Shown: one piece after another, positions 6,090 through 12,421 of the stretch | How positions within the stretch are numbered: position 1 is the first letter of the stretch | How the letters are laid out: every line of letters begins with the position of its first letter | From: a virus | DNA: 44,631 nucleotides | Strand: one strand, 5' to 3' | IMG/VR virus record: IMGVR_UViG_3300046477_000157 | Coordinates: 1-44,631 of that record | Made by a program: the position numbers and the translations under genes | Notes under the pieces: model-generated | Databases searched by the model: none | The model's input: the letters and a program-made list of their open reading frames with translations, nothing else | Told to the model about the DNA's origin: nothing

Positions 6090-6255
6090 CTTCGCCCTCC
6101 TTCATTGGAAGCAACACAACAACCAAACTGGACCACTCACCTAACCCATGATCGCCAATTATCTCTCGCAGTTCAGCCAGCGTCATGTTCACATCCAACT
6201 CATGCTCGTTATCACCGAGATTTACCGTAATCGTAACAACCTTTGCGTTTCGCAT
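6067..6255 (-). CDS. Small hypothetical protein, 62 aa, first gene of leftward operon
   Basis: Begins MRNAKVVTITVNLGDNEHEL and looks like a small alpha/beta domain. AGGAG lies 7 nt before the ATG. Upstream in the gene direction come the palindrome (6295-6309) and mini-hairpin (6273-6293), then a leader of over 200 nt and the sigma70 promoter at 6583-6611. It is probably one of the first genes expressed. Function unknown. Confidence 0.7.
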   Translation of the reverse strand: MRNAKVVTITVNLGDNEHELDVNMTLAELREIIGDHGLGEWSSLVVVLLPMKEGEDDNISAQ

Positions 6256-6309
6256 TTTGCACTCCTATCGTGCCCCACCTCCGTGAGGCCATGGTGTTTG
6301 ACTCAAACA

Positions 6310-6582
6310 CTCACTGCCGGTCTGCCAACTGCTAATCCCCTTGCGCTGCTGGGCTGTGTTCATGACCACATGTGCAAACAGCTAGAGCGGAGGTAGTTAG
6401 ACTTGTCGTCAACAGACCGGCGGTACTCAACACTCGCTTGACATGGCACGTAACTCAACAGATCAGCCCACTAACTGACTACACCATGTTCAAGGCTTGT
6501 ATTGCATTCGGTGTGTGACTCAAACAGACCGGCCCATGGACCGATCACTCGACTAACCACCCCGTGTGCAAACAAGATCAAC
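6310..6582 (-). other. Leader region of the leftward operon, no gene seen
   Basis: About 270 nt between the leftward promoter and the first gene. It contains palindromes at 6295-6309 and 6512-6526. GCCGGTCTG at 6316-6324 can pair with CAGACCGGC at 6413-6421, and CAGACCGGC appears again at about 6524-6532. The alternative pairings could form competing RNA stems. No ORF with a convincing start was found. Confidence 0.45.
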
Positions 6583-6611
6583 AGTATATCACTTTGATAG
6601 CAATCTGTCAA
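6583..6611 (-). promoter_or_regulatory. Consensus sigma70 promoter, leftward
   Basis: On the minus strand: TTGACA (6611-6606), 17-bp spacer, TATACT (6588-6583). The spacer contains GCTATCAAAGTGA, a form of the CTATCAAA motif repeated elsewhere in the control region. A 25-bp palindromic operator lies just upstream. It reads into the 6255-to-1 gene block. Confidence 0.85.
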
Positions 6612-6622
6612 GCACAATCGTA

Positions 6623-6647
6623 GGGGTGCGACAATATGTCACACCCC
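6623..6647. promoter_or_regulatory. Operator copy 1, core GTGCGACAATATGTCACAC
   Basis: Near-perfect 25-bp inverted repeat with GGGG/CCCC outer arms around the core. It lies upstream of the -35 of the leftward promoter. Related sites are at 9289-9305, 9726-9742 and 10035-10057. Confidence 0.8.
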
Positions 6648-6653
6648 CCTCAG

Positions 6654-6896
6654 TCAGTGCCATTCTCCCTCGCATTCGTTGCATTTCCCACTCCCAATGA
6701 GCCTACCACACCACTTGCACGCCCGTCGAACGATCCATCGCTGTCCAGGTTTGTCGCCTACCCATGCAAGTATGATCACAAAGTCAAGCTCTGGCCGTTC
6801 ATCGACGACCCGTGCGGCATACGCTCGCGCCTGTCCATCGGTGTCAAATCGCAGCTTGTCCTTGTCCGTTATGCGAACCTCGTACTCGACCTTCAT
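6654..6896 (-). CDS. Zinc-ribbon hypothetical protein, 80 aa
   Basis: N-terminal alpha/beta part (MKVEYEVRITDKDKLRFDTD) and a C-terminal zinc-ribbon motif, CKWCG...KCNEC, separated by about 8 residues. AGGAG sits 7-8 nt before the ATG. Longer in-frame starts read only the repeat elements at 6911-6946. Function unknown; an early regulatory protein is possible. Confidence 0.75.
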   Translation of the reverse strand: MKVEYEVRITDKDKLRFDTDGQARAYAARVVDERPELDFVIILAWVGDKPGQRWIVRRACKWCGRLIGSGKCNECEGEWH

Positions 6897-7153
6897 GCGC
6901 CTGCTCCTTTCCCCGCCTTCGCGAGGACATGTGTGTGAGTCAAACACGTGCGCCTGTACCCCCGCCTGTCCCAGAGGCAAGCCTCGGCCATATCTGGTGC
7001 GCCTGTCCCAGAGGGGGGGGGGACGGCCGAAATGTGGCAAGATTGTGGCAGCGGCTGGACGCGGAACAGGCCGTGAACGCTGTGTGAGTCAAACAAGACC
7101 GCTCCAGGAATAGGACCGGATCGGCCCTATTCCTGGCGTTGCGTTGCATGCGG
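6897..7153 (-). other. Unit boundary with repeats and G10 run, no gene
   Basis: Holds the mini-hairpin (6911-6931), palindromes at 6932-6946 and 7081-7095, and a run of ten G at 7013-7022. It also holds a perfect 11-bp stem, CCAGGAATAGG (7104-7114) with CCTATTCCTGG (7126-7136), just past the stop of the 75-aa gene. No coding region was identified. Confidence 0.6.
7104..7136 (-). terminator. Perfect 11-bp hairpin after the 75-aa gene
   Basis: CCAGGAATAGG pairs with CCTATTCCTGG around an 11-nt loop, within 20 nt downstream of the stop at 7154. There is no uridine tract after the stem on the gene strand. It is the same class of boundary hairpin as at 3991, 7420 and 42071. Confidence 0.6.
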
Positions 7154-7381
7154 TTACTTAACCATTGCCTTTAGTTCGGCCTTCACACGTCGCGCGACAT
7201 CTCCGCGCCACGTCGCTGCATTCGAGAGGAAGTAGAGCACAATGCTTTCCGCGCTCTCCGCCCCATAGGTGTCATCGATGCCATGCAATGAATACATAGC
7301 CGCGATGTAGGGCATTGCACCGAAATAGGGCCGTTTCCATTCCCGCCTTATCTCTTGGGCAATCTCATATATTGGTCGCAT
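7154..7381 (-). CDS. Conserved-looking phage protein, 75 aa
   Basis: MRPIYEIAQEIRREWKRPYF begins a small helical protein with SAESIVLYFLSNAATWRG and a basic C-terminus (VARRVKAELKAMVK). Proteins of this pattern occur in many phages of proteobacteria without assigned function. TGGAG lies 9 nt before the ATG. The palindrome at 7399-7413 is upstream. The longer frame (to 7429) only translates the repeat. Confidence 0.8.
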   Translation of the reverse strand: MRPIYEIAQEIRREWKRPYFGAMPYIAAMYSLHGIDDTYGAESAESIVLYFLSNAATWRGDVARRVKAELKAMVK

Positions 7382-7419
7382 AGTCGCACTCCATTTTCTG
7401 TGTGAGTCAAACAAGGATC

Positions 7420-7447
7420 GGCCCGGCATCCTTTCGAATGCCGGGCC
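7420..7447 (-). terminator. Perfect 10-bp hairpin after the 355-aa gene
   Basis: GGCCCGGCAT at 7420-7429 pairs with ATGCCGGGCC at 7438-7447 (8-nt loop), 7 nt past the stop codon of the 355-aa gene. It lacks a U-tract and is followed immediately by the palindrome at 7399-7413. Confidence 0.6.
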
Positions 7448-7454
7448 GTATCAT

Positions 7455-8522
7455 TTAGCTAGCGAGCTTCACCTCGATTGCGTTTTTCGTTTCCTCCAGT
7501 GCAGCGGCCGCACCCTTCGACAAGGCACCCTGCGTCTTTTCCAACGCAGTACGAAGCGCCTTACAGATAGTCACGATAGCAGCGTCAAGGCTTTCCTTGC
7601 CCGTCACTTCCGCGACCTTAACGGCTTGCTGCGCGAGTGTACCGCCCACAGTACCGCTTTGTTTGCCGCGATGCTGTGCGCCGCCCGCTCCCGGTGCCGC
7701 TGGCGCAACTCCTTGCGTTGCCGCGCCAATGTTCGCGAGAGCCTGGAACGAAGGTTTTTCGCTGAGTTTAACCGCAGCGTCACCAGTGCCGATAGTCTGG
7801 CGTTCGTCCAAGAGCACACGATCCTGCCCGAAATGCTTTTTGACCGCAGGGCCGGAGATCATAAGCGTACCCGACTTAGTGTCGAGCTTCGCTTCAATCT
7901 TTTGTTCGATCAGGCCGTGCGCGGCTTGTGCGCATTTCTTAAGCTGCGTCATAAAATTGGACCGGAAGGTATTTTTCTGGTCAAAGTTTTTGACGGTATC
8001 GCGGGTCTCTCCCGGCAATGGGAAGCAATCGCCAACGGCCTTAGCCGTGACAACCGCCTCATATGTCAGGCCATTACGATCAACCGTGCCTTTGATTTCA
8101 CGAAAACCAAGGGCAATGCCGAGTTGATCGTTAAGGCGTTCCATTGCCTTCTTATCGCCGCTGTAGGTCGCGGCAAGGTCAATGGAAGTATCGGCCCTTG
8201 CGGCTTTGGCAACCGCAAGCGTCAATTCCGACAATTGCTCGTAACGCTTCACACCACGCAACGTATGCAACTCTTCGACCAATTGCCCGACGCGGGCTTC
8301 GGCCGAAAACATCGCATGAATGACGCGCGGGCCGACATCTAAGGACAACGCAGACTTTTTGAGCGGGACTATACCGCCCGTCGTTTCGTTAGCCGCGCGT
8401 TCCGCAGCCGTTTCGGCCCTGCCTTGCGGCGGAGACTTAACGGCCCTAGTCGCGACTTTCGCCGCGACTGTCTTAGTGACCACCTTACCGGCGACCACCT
8501 TATTCGACACTATCTTAACCAT
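7455..8522 (-). CDS. Hypothetical protein with Lys/Ala-rich N-terminus, 355 aa
   Basis: Residues 2-35 are a basic Val/Lys/Ala stretch (NKVVAGKVVTKTVAAKVATR), possibly nucleic-acid binding. The centre is globular (VEELHTLRGVKRYEQLSELT, AVGDCFPLPGETRDTVKNF, SNFMTQLKKCAQAAHGLIEQ). A Gly/Ala linker and a helical C-terminus (CKALRTALEKTQGALSKGAA) follow. No catalytic motif was recognised. It is the largest gene of the early-like block and lies next to the control region, so a nucleoid- or regulation-related role is conceivable. GGAAATGGG lies upstream of the ATG chosen; a longer frame runs to 8579. Confidence 0.75.
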   Translation of the reverse strand: MVKIVSNKVVAGKVVTKTVAAKVATRAVKSPPQGRAETAAERAANETTGGIVPLKKSALSLDVGPRVIHAMFSAEARVGQLVEELHTLRGVKRYEQLSELTLAVAKAARADTSIDLAATYSGDKKAMERLNDQLGIALGFREIKGTVDRNGLTYEAVVTAKAVGDCFPLPGETRDTVKNFDQKNTFRSNFMTQLKKCAQAAHGLIEQKIEAKLDTKSGTLMISGPAVKKHFGQDRVLLDERQTIGTGDAAVKLSEKPSFQALANIGAATQGVAPAAPGAGGAQHRGKQSGTVGGTLAQQAVKVAEVTGKESLDAAIVTICKALRTALEKTQGALSKGAAAALEETKNAIEVKLAS

Positions 8523-8600
8523 ATCCCATTTCCTTTCCCAGGAATGACCACCCGTGCGATTGCGCGGATGGCTTGCCACTATCCTAGCAGCAAGTGAAAA

Positions 8601-8636
8601 GGCAACGTACGGCCCTCCTAATGGCCGTACGTTGCC
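8601..8636 (-). terminator. Intrinsic terminator, 14-bp perfect stem
   Basis: GGCAACGTACGGCC at 8601-8614 pairs perfectly with GGCCGTACGTTGCC at 8623-8636. On the minus strand it is followed by TTTTC. It begins a few bases after the stop of the exported-protein gene and is the best Rho-independent terminator of the leftward block. Confidence 0.85.
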
Positions 8637-8644
8637 CTTGATAC

Positions 8645-8992
8645 TTACTGCGCTTGCGGAACCTTCAAGGGATTGGCTTCAAGATAAGCGCGAATAGCGT
8701 CATCATGCGACCTTGCGACATTGCGCGGCGCGGCCCGGTTTTCACCAGCACCACAACCGCCCTCAGTCGAAGGCGCTCGCATGAACGCCAAATAAGCGTC
8801 GCGACCAGCGGCACCCGTAGCAGCGCGATATGCACGCCACTTGTAACCGCAAATCGCTTGCCACGATGGCGTTGTAGACTTGTTCGCCATTGCGTCGGTT
8901 ACGCTTTGGATTGGCGCAATCTCTTGCGATTTCGCCACACCACAAGCGACACACAACGCAACGGCAACAACAACCGACATTCTCTTAAACAT
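8645..8992 (-). CDS. Exported small protein, 115 aa
   Basis: The N-terminus MFKRMSVVVAVALCVACGVA is a signal peptide: basic start, hydrophobic core, cleavage likely near AKS-QE. The Cys in VACG is not in a canonical lipobox. The mature part has four cysteines (ICGYKW, GGCGAGEN) and WRAYRAATGAAGRDAYLAFM. GGAG lies about 9 nt before the ATG at 8992. The gene has its own strong terminator. A periplasmic role is inferred; superinfection or receptor-related functions are guesses. Confidence 0.75.
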   Translation of the reverse strand: MFKRMSVVVAVALCVACGVAKSQEIAPIQSVTDAMANKSTTPSWQAICGYKWRAYRAATGAAGRDAYLAFMRAPSTEGGCGAGENRAAPRNVARSHDDAIRAYLEANPLKVPQAQ

Positions 8993-9099
8993 AGTTCGCA
9001 CTCCAGATGGGCGTTATTGCCCGCAATAGACCGCTCGCGACCCATTGCATGCAACAACGTCCACGACCCACATTTGCCGCCTCATCTGTCGCAAGCGCC

Positions 9100-9219
9100 T
9101 TACGTTGTCCGCAACGGGAAACAGAGCGCGCGCAATGTGGGAAATGCCGTCACCGGCAAGTCATCGAAACGCGCGGGATATGCTTCATAGCGGCCCGCGA
9201 GCCCCTTGCAGTCAACCAT
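9100..9219 (-). CDS. Possible 39-aa peptide gene
   Basis: ATG at 9219 preceded by AAAGGAGG (11 nt spacing). The product begins MVDCKGLAGRYEAYPARFDD and ends CFPLRTT. No homologue was recognised. After the stop, another frame reads MRRQMWVVDVVACNGSRAVY, so this may be the remnant of a longer frameshifted gene. Weak support. Confidence 0.4.
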   Translation of the reverse strand: MVDCKGLAGRYEAYPARFDDLPVTAFPTLRALCFPLRTT

Positions 9220-9404
9220 CTGTCTGCGAACCTCCTTTCCAATCAATTAACTATCAAAATCTTAGCATTGTTTGACACAAACAGTCCATGCGACATAGTG
9301 TCGCACCCTAAGCCATTGATTTCATTGGGGAAATGACAGGTTGCGGAAAGCTATCAACACAACCTTATCATCCGGGATAGGACTTCCCTCGCCGCAAGGC
9401 ACGG
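9220..9404. other. Non-coding control segment
   Basis: Contains CTATCAAA at about 9251, a variant palindrome (9269-9283), operator copy 2 (9289-9305) and the start of a stem GATAGGAC (9376-9383) / GTCCTATC (9408-9415). No ORF with a plausible start was found and no clear -10/-35 pair was seen. Confidence 0.5.
9289..9305. promoter_or_regulatory. Operator copy 2, TGCGACATAGTGTCGCA
   Basis: Perfect 7-3-7 inverted repeat followed by CCCT. It matches the operators flanking the promoters at 6.6 and 10.05 kb. Confidence 0.75.
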
Positions 9405-9640
9405 AATGTCCTATCAACAACCAAATCGCGCACCGATCATCAATCAACAACCAAACAAACACCAATCAAACATCAAACAAACATTGCCGTGCATGATTTG
9501 CCGTGCCGATCCGCGCCGCCGGCACGTTTCCACGAAACCCCCACGAAACCCTATCTGTTTGACTCAAAAAGGGAGGCTCCAAAACCACATTATCAAACAA
9601 ACATCAAACAACAACCAAACAACATGCCGCTCCTACTCAA
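9405..9640. repeat. CAAAC/ATCAAACA-iterated, strand-skewed tract (origin candidate)
   Basis: The plus strand is strongly A+C biased, with many iterations of AACCAAAC, ATCAAACAAAC and CAACAACC. They are split by a short GC-rich block (9490-9545) and a variant palindrome (9556-9570). No gene is evident. Iterated repeats, strand asymmetry and position between the two divergent transcription units fit a replication origin or primer-RNA region. This is inference. Confidence 0.5.
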
Positions 9641-9725
9641 CCCATGCGTGCGTAGGTTCCTGATCTGTTCCTGATCCGTTCTCGTTCTGTTCACGGTCGC
9701 CGACCCTCGCCCCCGTTTTCCAAAC

Positions 9726-9742
9726 TGCGACAATATGACGCG
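9726..9742. promoter_or_regulatory. Operator copy 3 (degenerate)
   Basis: TGCGACA-ATA-TGACGCG: the left arm is intact and the right arm has two changes. It is followed at once by TTGACT and then the poly-G run, with no -10 visible. Confidence 0.5.
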
Positions 9743-9750
9743 TTGACTTT

Positions 9751-9770
9751 GGGGGGGGGTGGGGGGGGGG
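9751..9770. repeat. G9-T-G10 homopolymer run
   Basis: Nineteen guanines interrupted by one T on the plus strand. It could stack as a G-quadruplex. A sequencing or assembly length error is also plausible. A G10 run lies at 7013-7022. Confidence 0.8.
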
Positions 9771-9882
9771 ATGCGGCACCGGCGGAACCTCAATACGATG
9801 AATAATGGCAGAATGCATGGTACGATGCACTGTGTGAGTCAAACACGGGCTGTTTTGTGTGGATGCAGGGTGGGATAATGAT

Positions 9883-9925
9883 GGGGTAAGACTATCCGTG
9901 CCTTCGGCGAGGAGAGTCTTACCCC
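9883..9925. terminator. Large hairpin, perfect 11-bp stem
   Basis: GGGGTAAGACT (9883-9893) pairs with AGTCTTACCCC (9915-9925). The loop itself contains a GCCTTCGGCGAGG mini-hairpin like the dispersed repeat. There is no adjacent gene end, so this may be an origin structure, a processing site or a barrier between divergent units. Confidence 0.55.
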
Positions 9926-10034
9926 CTAACCCGGTGGAGAGAAGTGGCTTTAGAACACCATGCGAGCGACAAAATATACCCCGCGACACGTCACGCGCTC
10001 ACGCGCTGTGGGCACTGTGAAATGATAGTTGGTA

Positions 10035-10057
10035 GGTGTGACATATTGTCGCACCCC
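10035..10057. promoter_or_regulatory. Operator copy 4, GGTGTGACATATTGTCGCAC
   Basis: Inverted repeat GGTGTGACA-TAT-TGTCGCACC, one base before the -35 of the rightward promoter. The same architecture occurs in mirror image at 6623-6647. Confidence 0.8.
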
Positions 10058-10058
10058 A

Positions 10059-10087
10059 TTGACAAATGAATAGAAATGTGCTAAAAT
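10059..10087 (+). promoter_or_regulatory. Sigma70 promoter, rightward, for the 76-aa zinc protein
   Basis: TTGACA (10059-10064), 17-bp spacer, TAAAAT (10082-10087). The operator abuts the -35. The gene starts about 100 nt downstream after the palindrome at 10166-10180. Confidence 0.8.
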
Positions 10088-10193
10088 AGCGAAGTTTCGC
10101 GTGAGAGCGAGAACGGATGCTGGTTATGGGTGGGGAGGGGTATATATACAATTCCGGCTCATCTCCGTTTGACTCAAACATCAGGTGTTGATC

Positions 10194-10424
10194 ATGGCTA
10201 TTGATCGTAGCTATCAGCGAAAGGGTACTGTTACCTTCGTATGCGATGGATGCGATAGAAGACTGGTCGTAGGCGTTAATCAAGGTTGGCCCAATGCCAT
10301 GGATTTGGTACGTCGAAAGCATTGGAAGATATGCAAAGAGGATGGCAAGTGGAGTCATTACTGTTGTAGTGGTTGTGCAATGCTTGGTAGCCTGTTCGGA
10401 AGCGTGCATTCGGTTGCTGTTTGA
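10194..10424 (+). CDS. Four-cysteine zinc-binding miniprotein, 76 aa (paralogue B)
   Basis: Contains FVCDGCDRR near the N-terminus and HYCCSGCAM near the C-terminus. The intervening NAMDLVRRKHWKICKEDGKW helix aligns with the minus-strand protein at 3420-3599. As the first rightward gene with its own operator-controlled promoter, it is a candidate regulator or early effector. ATG at 10194 (AGGTG, about 8 nt) is preferred over GTG at 10185. The TGA stop lies inside the palindrome at 10418-10432. Confidence 0.8.
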   Translation: MAIDRSYQRKGTVTFVCDGCDRRLVVGVNQGWPNAMDLVRRKHWKICKEDGKWSHYCCSGCAMLGSLFGSVHSVAV

Positions 10425-10432
10425 CTCAAACA

Positions 10433-10572
10433 CGGTGTATTTTTTGTGTATTTTGATAGTTTTGTGGTGTGTTTTTGAGTATTGTTTGAGTCAAACAGTG
10501 AATTTTGTGGTGTATTTTGATAGTTTGTTGAAAAAAAGTGCTATCAAATTGATAGTTTAGTGAAAATAATGC
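10433..10572. repeat. AT-rich repeat block with CTATCAAATTGATAG palindrome
   Basis: Two near-copies of TTTTGTGGTGT with TATTTTGATAGTTT (about 10448-10470 and 10503-10526) flank a perfect 15-bp palindrome at 10483-10497. A different perfect palindrome, CTATCAA-A-TTGATAG, is at 10542-10556. The half-site CTATCAAA also occurs at 6590-6600, 9251 and elsewhere in the control zone. This looks like a multi-site operator upstream of the next promoter. Confidence 0.7.
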
Positions 10573-10601
10573 TTGACACGCACGCGAATATGTGCTATAT
10601 T
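10573..10601 (+). promoter_or_regulatory. Sigma70 promoter for the late structural block
   Basis: TTGACA (10573-10578), 17-bp spacer, TATATT (10596-10601). The CTATCAA palindrome lies 16 bp upstream. The transcript would begin near 10608 and meet a terminator at 10780-10828 before the first structural gene. Confidence 0.85.
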
Positions 10602-10779
10602 TGGTTGTAATGATGGGATTGTATGGTATAGCTGCGCGTGTCTTTAATCCTTTCCAGCGCGCACCTATTTGGAAGTCTTGAGTACCTGGAGGCCGGGTGC
10701 TTTTTGAGACGACCAGTGAAGTGGGTAATGAGCGCGTCGCGGCCGCTGCTTTTACCCTCGTGCCATGCCCATCTTTACA
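10602..10779 (+). ncRNA. Leader RNA of the late block (putative)
   Basis: About 175 nt without a convincing ORF, between a strong promoter and a strong terminator. It contains short stems such as TGCGCG/CGCGCA near 10634-10665. It could be an attenuator or antitermination leader, or a small RNA of about 220 nt. No known RNA family was recognised. Confidence 0.45.
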
Positions 10780-10828
10780 GGGGACCGAGTGCATGAGTCA
10801 GCAAATGCGCTCGGTCCCCACTCTTTTT
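10780..10828 (+). terminator. Intrinsic terminator upstream of the structural genes
   Basis: GGGGACCGAG (10780-10789) pairs perfectly with CTCGGTCCCC (10810-10819), with partial pairing continuing inward. ACTCTTTTT follows. It lies between the late promoter and the first packaging gene, so either read-through or antitermination is needed or the palindrome-marked unit at 10857 has another promoter. Confidence 0.85.
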
Positions 10829-10882
10829 CCGGTCCCCGATCGTAGTCGAGGACAAGTGTTTGACTCAAACAGGAGACTTGAA

Positions 10883-11152
10883 ATGACCGGACCGACCACA
10901 GATCAGACGCAAGACATCATCGATCGGCATGCACAGAAGAAGCGGGCCGAGATTCACGAGATTGTCCAGGTGAAACTGGCGAAGTGGAGGGCGGCGGGGT
11001 CGCCGGAACTCAATCCGAATGCAGACATGCCGCAGGGTGTGTGGGACAAGGAAACTGAAGTCGCAGTGAAGTCGGCGATCATTGCGGAACAGTTGCAGAA
11101 ACAGCAGGCTGCGATCGATGCCGAGCAAGCCATTCGGCAGGAGCAGATGTAA
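10883..11152 (+). CDS. Hypothetical protein, 89 aa, first gene of late block
   Basis: Highly charged helical protein (DIIDRHAQKKRAEIHEIVQV, then QLQKQQAAIDAEQAIRQEQM) of unknown function, probably virion assembly or packaging related by position. AGGAG lies 8 nt before the ATG, with the palindrome at 10857-10871 immediately upstream. The stop overlaps the next start (TAATG). Confidence 0.75.
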   Translation: MTGPTTDQTQDIIDRHAQKKRAEIHEIVQVKLAKWRAAGSPELNPNADMPQGVWDKETEVAVKSAIIAEQLQKQQAAIDAEQAIRQEQM

Positions 11153-11358
11153 TGGCGCAAGATCAGAGCATGGCCGATATGGATGCGGTCCATAAGAAGA
11201 ATTCGGTGCAGGTCGCGGCGCAGGTGGCGGTCAATACAGCGAAGGCAGTGTTGGTACCGCCGAATGTCGGGCGTAGTGAACCTGGCAGCAATCCGAACTT
11301 CATGCAAGGGACGGCGAATGGCATCAAGCCGAACGCCTTTATGCTTAATCGCGCGTAA
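11152..11358 (+). CDS. Hypothetical protein, 68 aa
   Basis: MAQDQSMADMDAVHKKNSVQ followed by an Ala/Val helix and a Gly/Asn/Pro-rich end (GSNPNFMQGTANGIKPNAF). It is translationally coupled to the gene before it (TAATG). No family was recognised; its position suggests a packaging or minor virion component. Confidence 0.7.
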   Translation: MAQDQSMADMDAVHKKNSVQVAAQVAVNTAKAVLVPPNVGRSEPGSNPNFMQGTANGIKPNAFMLNRA

Positions 11359-11369
11359 CAGGAGGTTTC

Positions 11370-11765
11370 ATGGGAACGAACACAGCTACAGCGAAGGTCA
11401 AGGGTGGTTTGTTTGCTGACTCTGCTGGGTTGTTGACACTGACCAGTATCCTTGGCAGGGAAGGCCGACGGACTTATGCGGCTCACGAACTTGGCACGAA
11501 GATCGGTTTTCCGCTTCGTGCCATTATGAATGCAACCGCCGGTGTGGCTCCCGGCGGTACTGCCACGTATACGTTTCCGAGTATTGAGCCGAATGTCGAG
11601 CTTGGCGGCAAGCGCACGATCAATCAGATTGCTCTTATTAATCGTGCGACGACGGCCGCGGACGTGACCGAGTACAAGAATGACATCTTGAAGTGGTCGC
11701 AGCGTTCGACGTTTGGCTCGAATGCGGTGCCGAACAAGGATGGGAACCCGCTGGGGACTTGGTAA
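11370..11765 (+). CDS. Hypothetical structural-block protein, 131 aa
   Basis: MGTNTATAKVKGGLFADSAG, then EGRRTYAAHELGTKIGFPLR and a beta-rich C-terminal half (ATYTFPSIEPNVELGGKRTI). It has no hydrophobic segment, and no function was recognised. AGGAGG lies 6 nt before the ATG. Confidence 0.7.
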   Translation: MGTNTATAKVKGGLFADSAGLLTLTSILGREGRRTYAAHELGTKIGFPLRAIMNATAGVAPGGTATYTFPSIEPNVELGGKRTINQIALINRATTAADVTEYKNDILKWSQRSTFGSNAVPNKDGNPLGTW

Positions 11766-11766
11766 C

Positions 11767-12420
11767 ATGGTGTTTGAGTCAAACGGAAAGAAGTACCGTG
11801 GCAAGAGTTCTGGACGGGCTGTTGCTACGAGGTCGAGGCTGGCAGCTTGGGGCGATCCTTACGTGACGGCGGACGGCAAGACGATTCCTCCTGAGGTCTT
11901 GTTTGATGATGTAGCGAAGAGTCACGTGAAGTCGAGTAGTGAGTACAAACCGGCACGTAAGCGGGCCGTTCCTGAGTTGCCAGCCTCACCGAAAGCCATG
12001 AAGGGTATCGCGATCGTATTCACCCTGACGATTATGGGGATTACAGATCGCGACATTGCTGAGATGTTGCAGATGACGCCAGCCGAAGTGCGGCAGGTGC
12101 GGCAGCATCCAGGGTACAGCGAGACATTCGAAATCGTTGCGAGCGAATTCGTCAGCGCGAAGTCGAAGCGTCTCGTTTCGAAGATTGCGGCATATGCAGA
12201 CGATGCATTGGATAGTGTGCATCGTATTGCTATGTACGGGGAAAAGGAGAGCAACGTTCTGCGTGCCAACATTGACATCCTTGATCGTGCGGGCGTTCGG
12301 CCAAAGGATATGGCTGAGAACAAGGGTGCGCATAGTGAACTCCGCATTACGATTGTCAAGGGTGACAGTGATGCTGAGGTTGCTGTCAACGGTATGACCA
12401 TCGACAACGTAGGAGGATGA
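11767..12420 (+). CDS. Putative terminase small subunit, 217 aa
   Basis: The central segment (VFTLTIMGITDRDIAEMLQM, then TPAEVRQVRQHPGYSETFEI) has the helix-turn-helix plus 'HPxYxE' pattern seen in phage small terminases. The helices that follow (VSKIAAYADDALDSVHRIAM) are typical of the oligomerisation part. It lies two genes before TerL. The palindrome at 11771-11785 overlaps codons 2-6, so the protein begins MVFESNGKK; the ribosome-binding site is weak. The role is to recognise phage DNA for packaging. The subunit call rests on motif and position. Confidence 0.7.
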   Translation: MVFESNGKKYRGKSSGRAVATRSRLAAWGDPYVTADGKTIPPEVLFDDVAKSHVKSSSEYKPARKRAVPELPASPKAMKGIAIVFTLTIMGITDRDIAEMLQMTPAEVRQVRQHPGYSETFEIVASEFVSAKSKRLVSKIAAYADDALDSVHRIAMYGEKESNVLRANIDILDRAGVRPKDMAENKGAHSELRITIVKGDSDAEVAVNGMTIDNVGG

Positions 12421-12421
12421 A

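Larger units (their letters stand above)
9641..10034. other. Non-coding control segment with G-runs and large hairpin
   Basis: Holds operator-like copy 3 (9726-9742), the G9-T-G10 run (9751-9770), a palindrome (9831-9845) and an 11-bp hairpin (9883-9925). A minus-strand frame crosses this stretch but lacks a convincing start, ribosome-binding site or product, so no gene is called. Confidence 0.5.

Noticed and set aside
7626-8342. 238-aa plus-strand frame opposite the 355-aa gene
   Set aside because: Antisense shadow; the minus frame has the ribosome-binding site, terminator and operon context.
9633-9989. 118-aa minus-strand frame in the control region
   Set aside because: Low-complexity His/Pro/Thr translation across poly-G and hairpins, with no ribosome-binding site.
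10138-10150. TATATATA as a -10 element
   Set aside because: No -35 at a suitable distance; the TTGACA-17-TAAAAT promoter just upstream explains the unit better.
10602-10779. tRNA in the late leader
   Set aside because: No cloverleaf with T-loop or acceptor pairing could be drawn; left as an unclassified leader RNA.
10857-10871. Palindromes as sigma70 promoters (TTGACT as a -35)
   Set aside because: No -10 hexamer at 16-18 bp downstream in most copies; gene starts are often closer than a -10 would allow.
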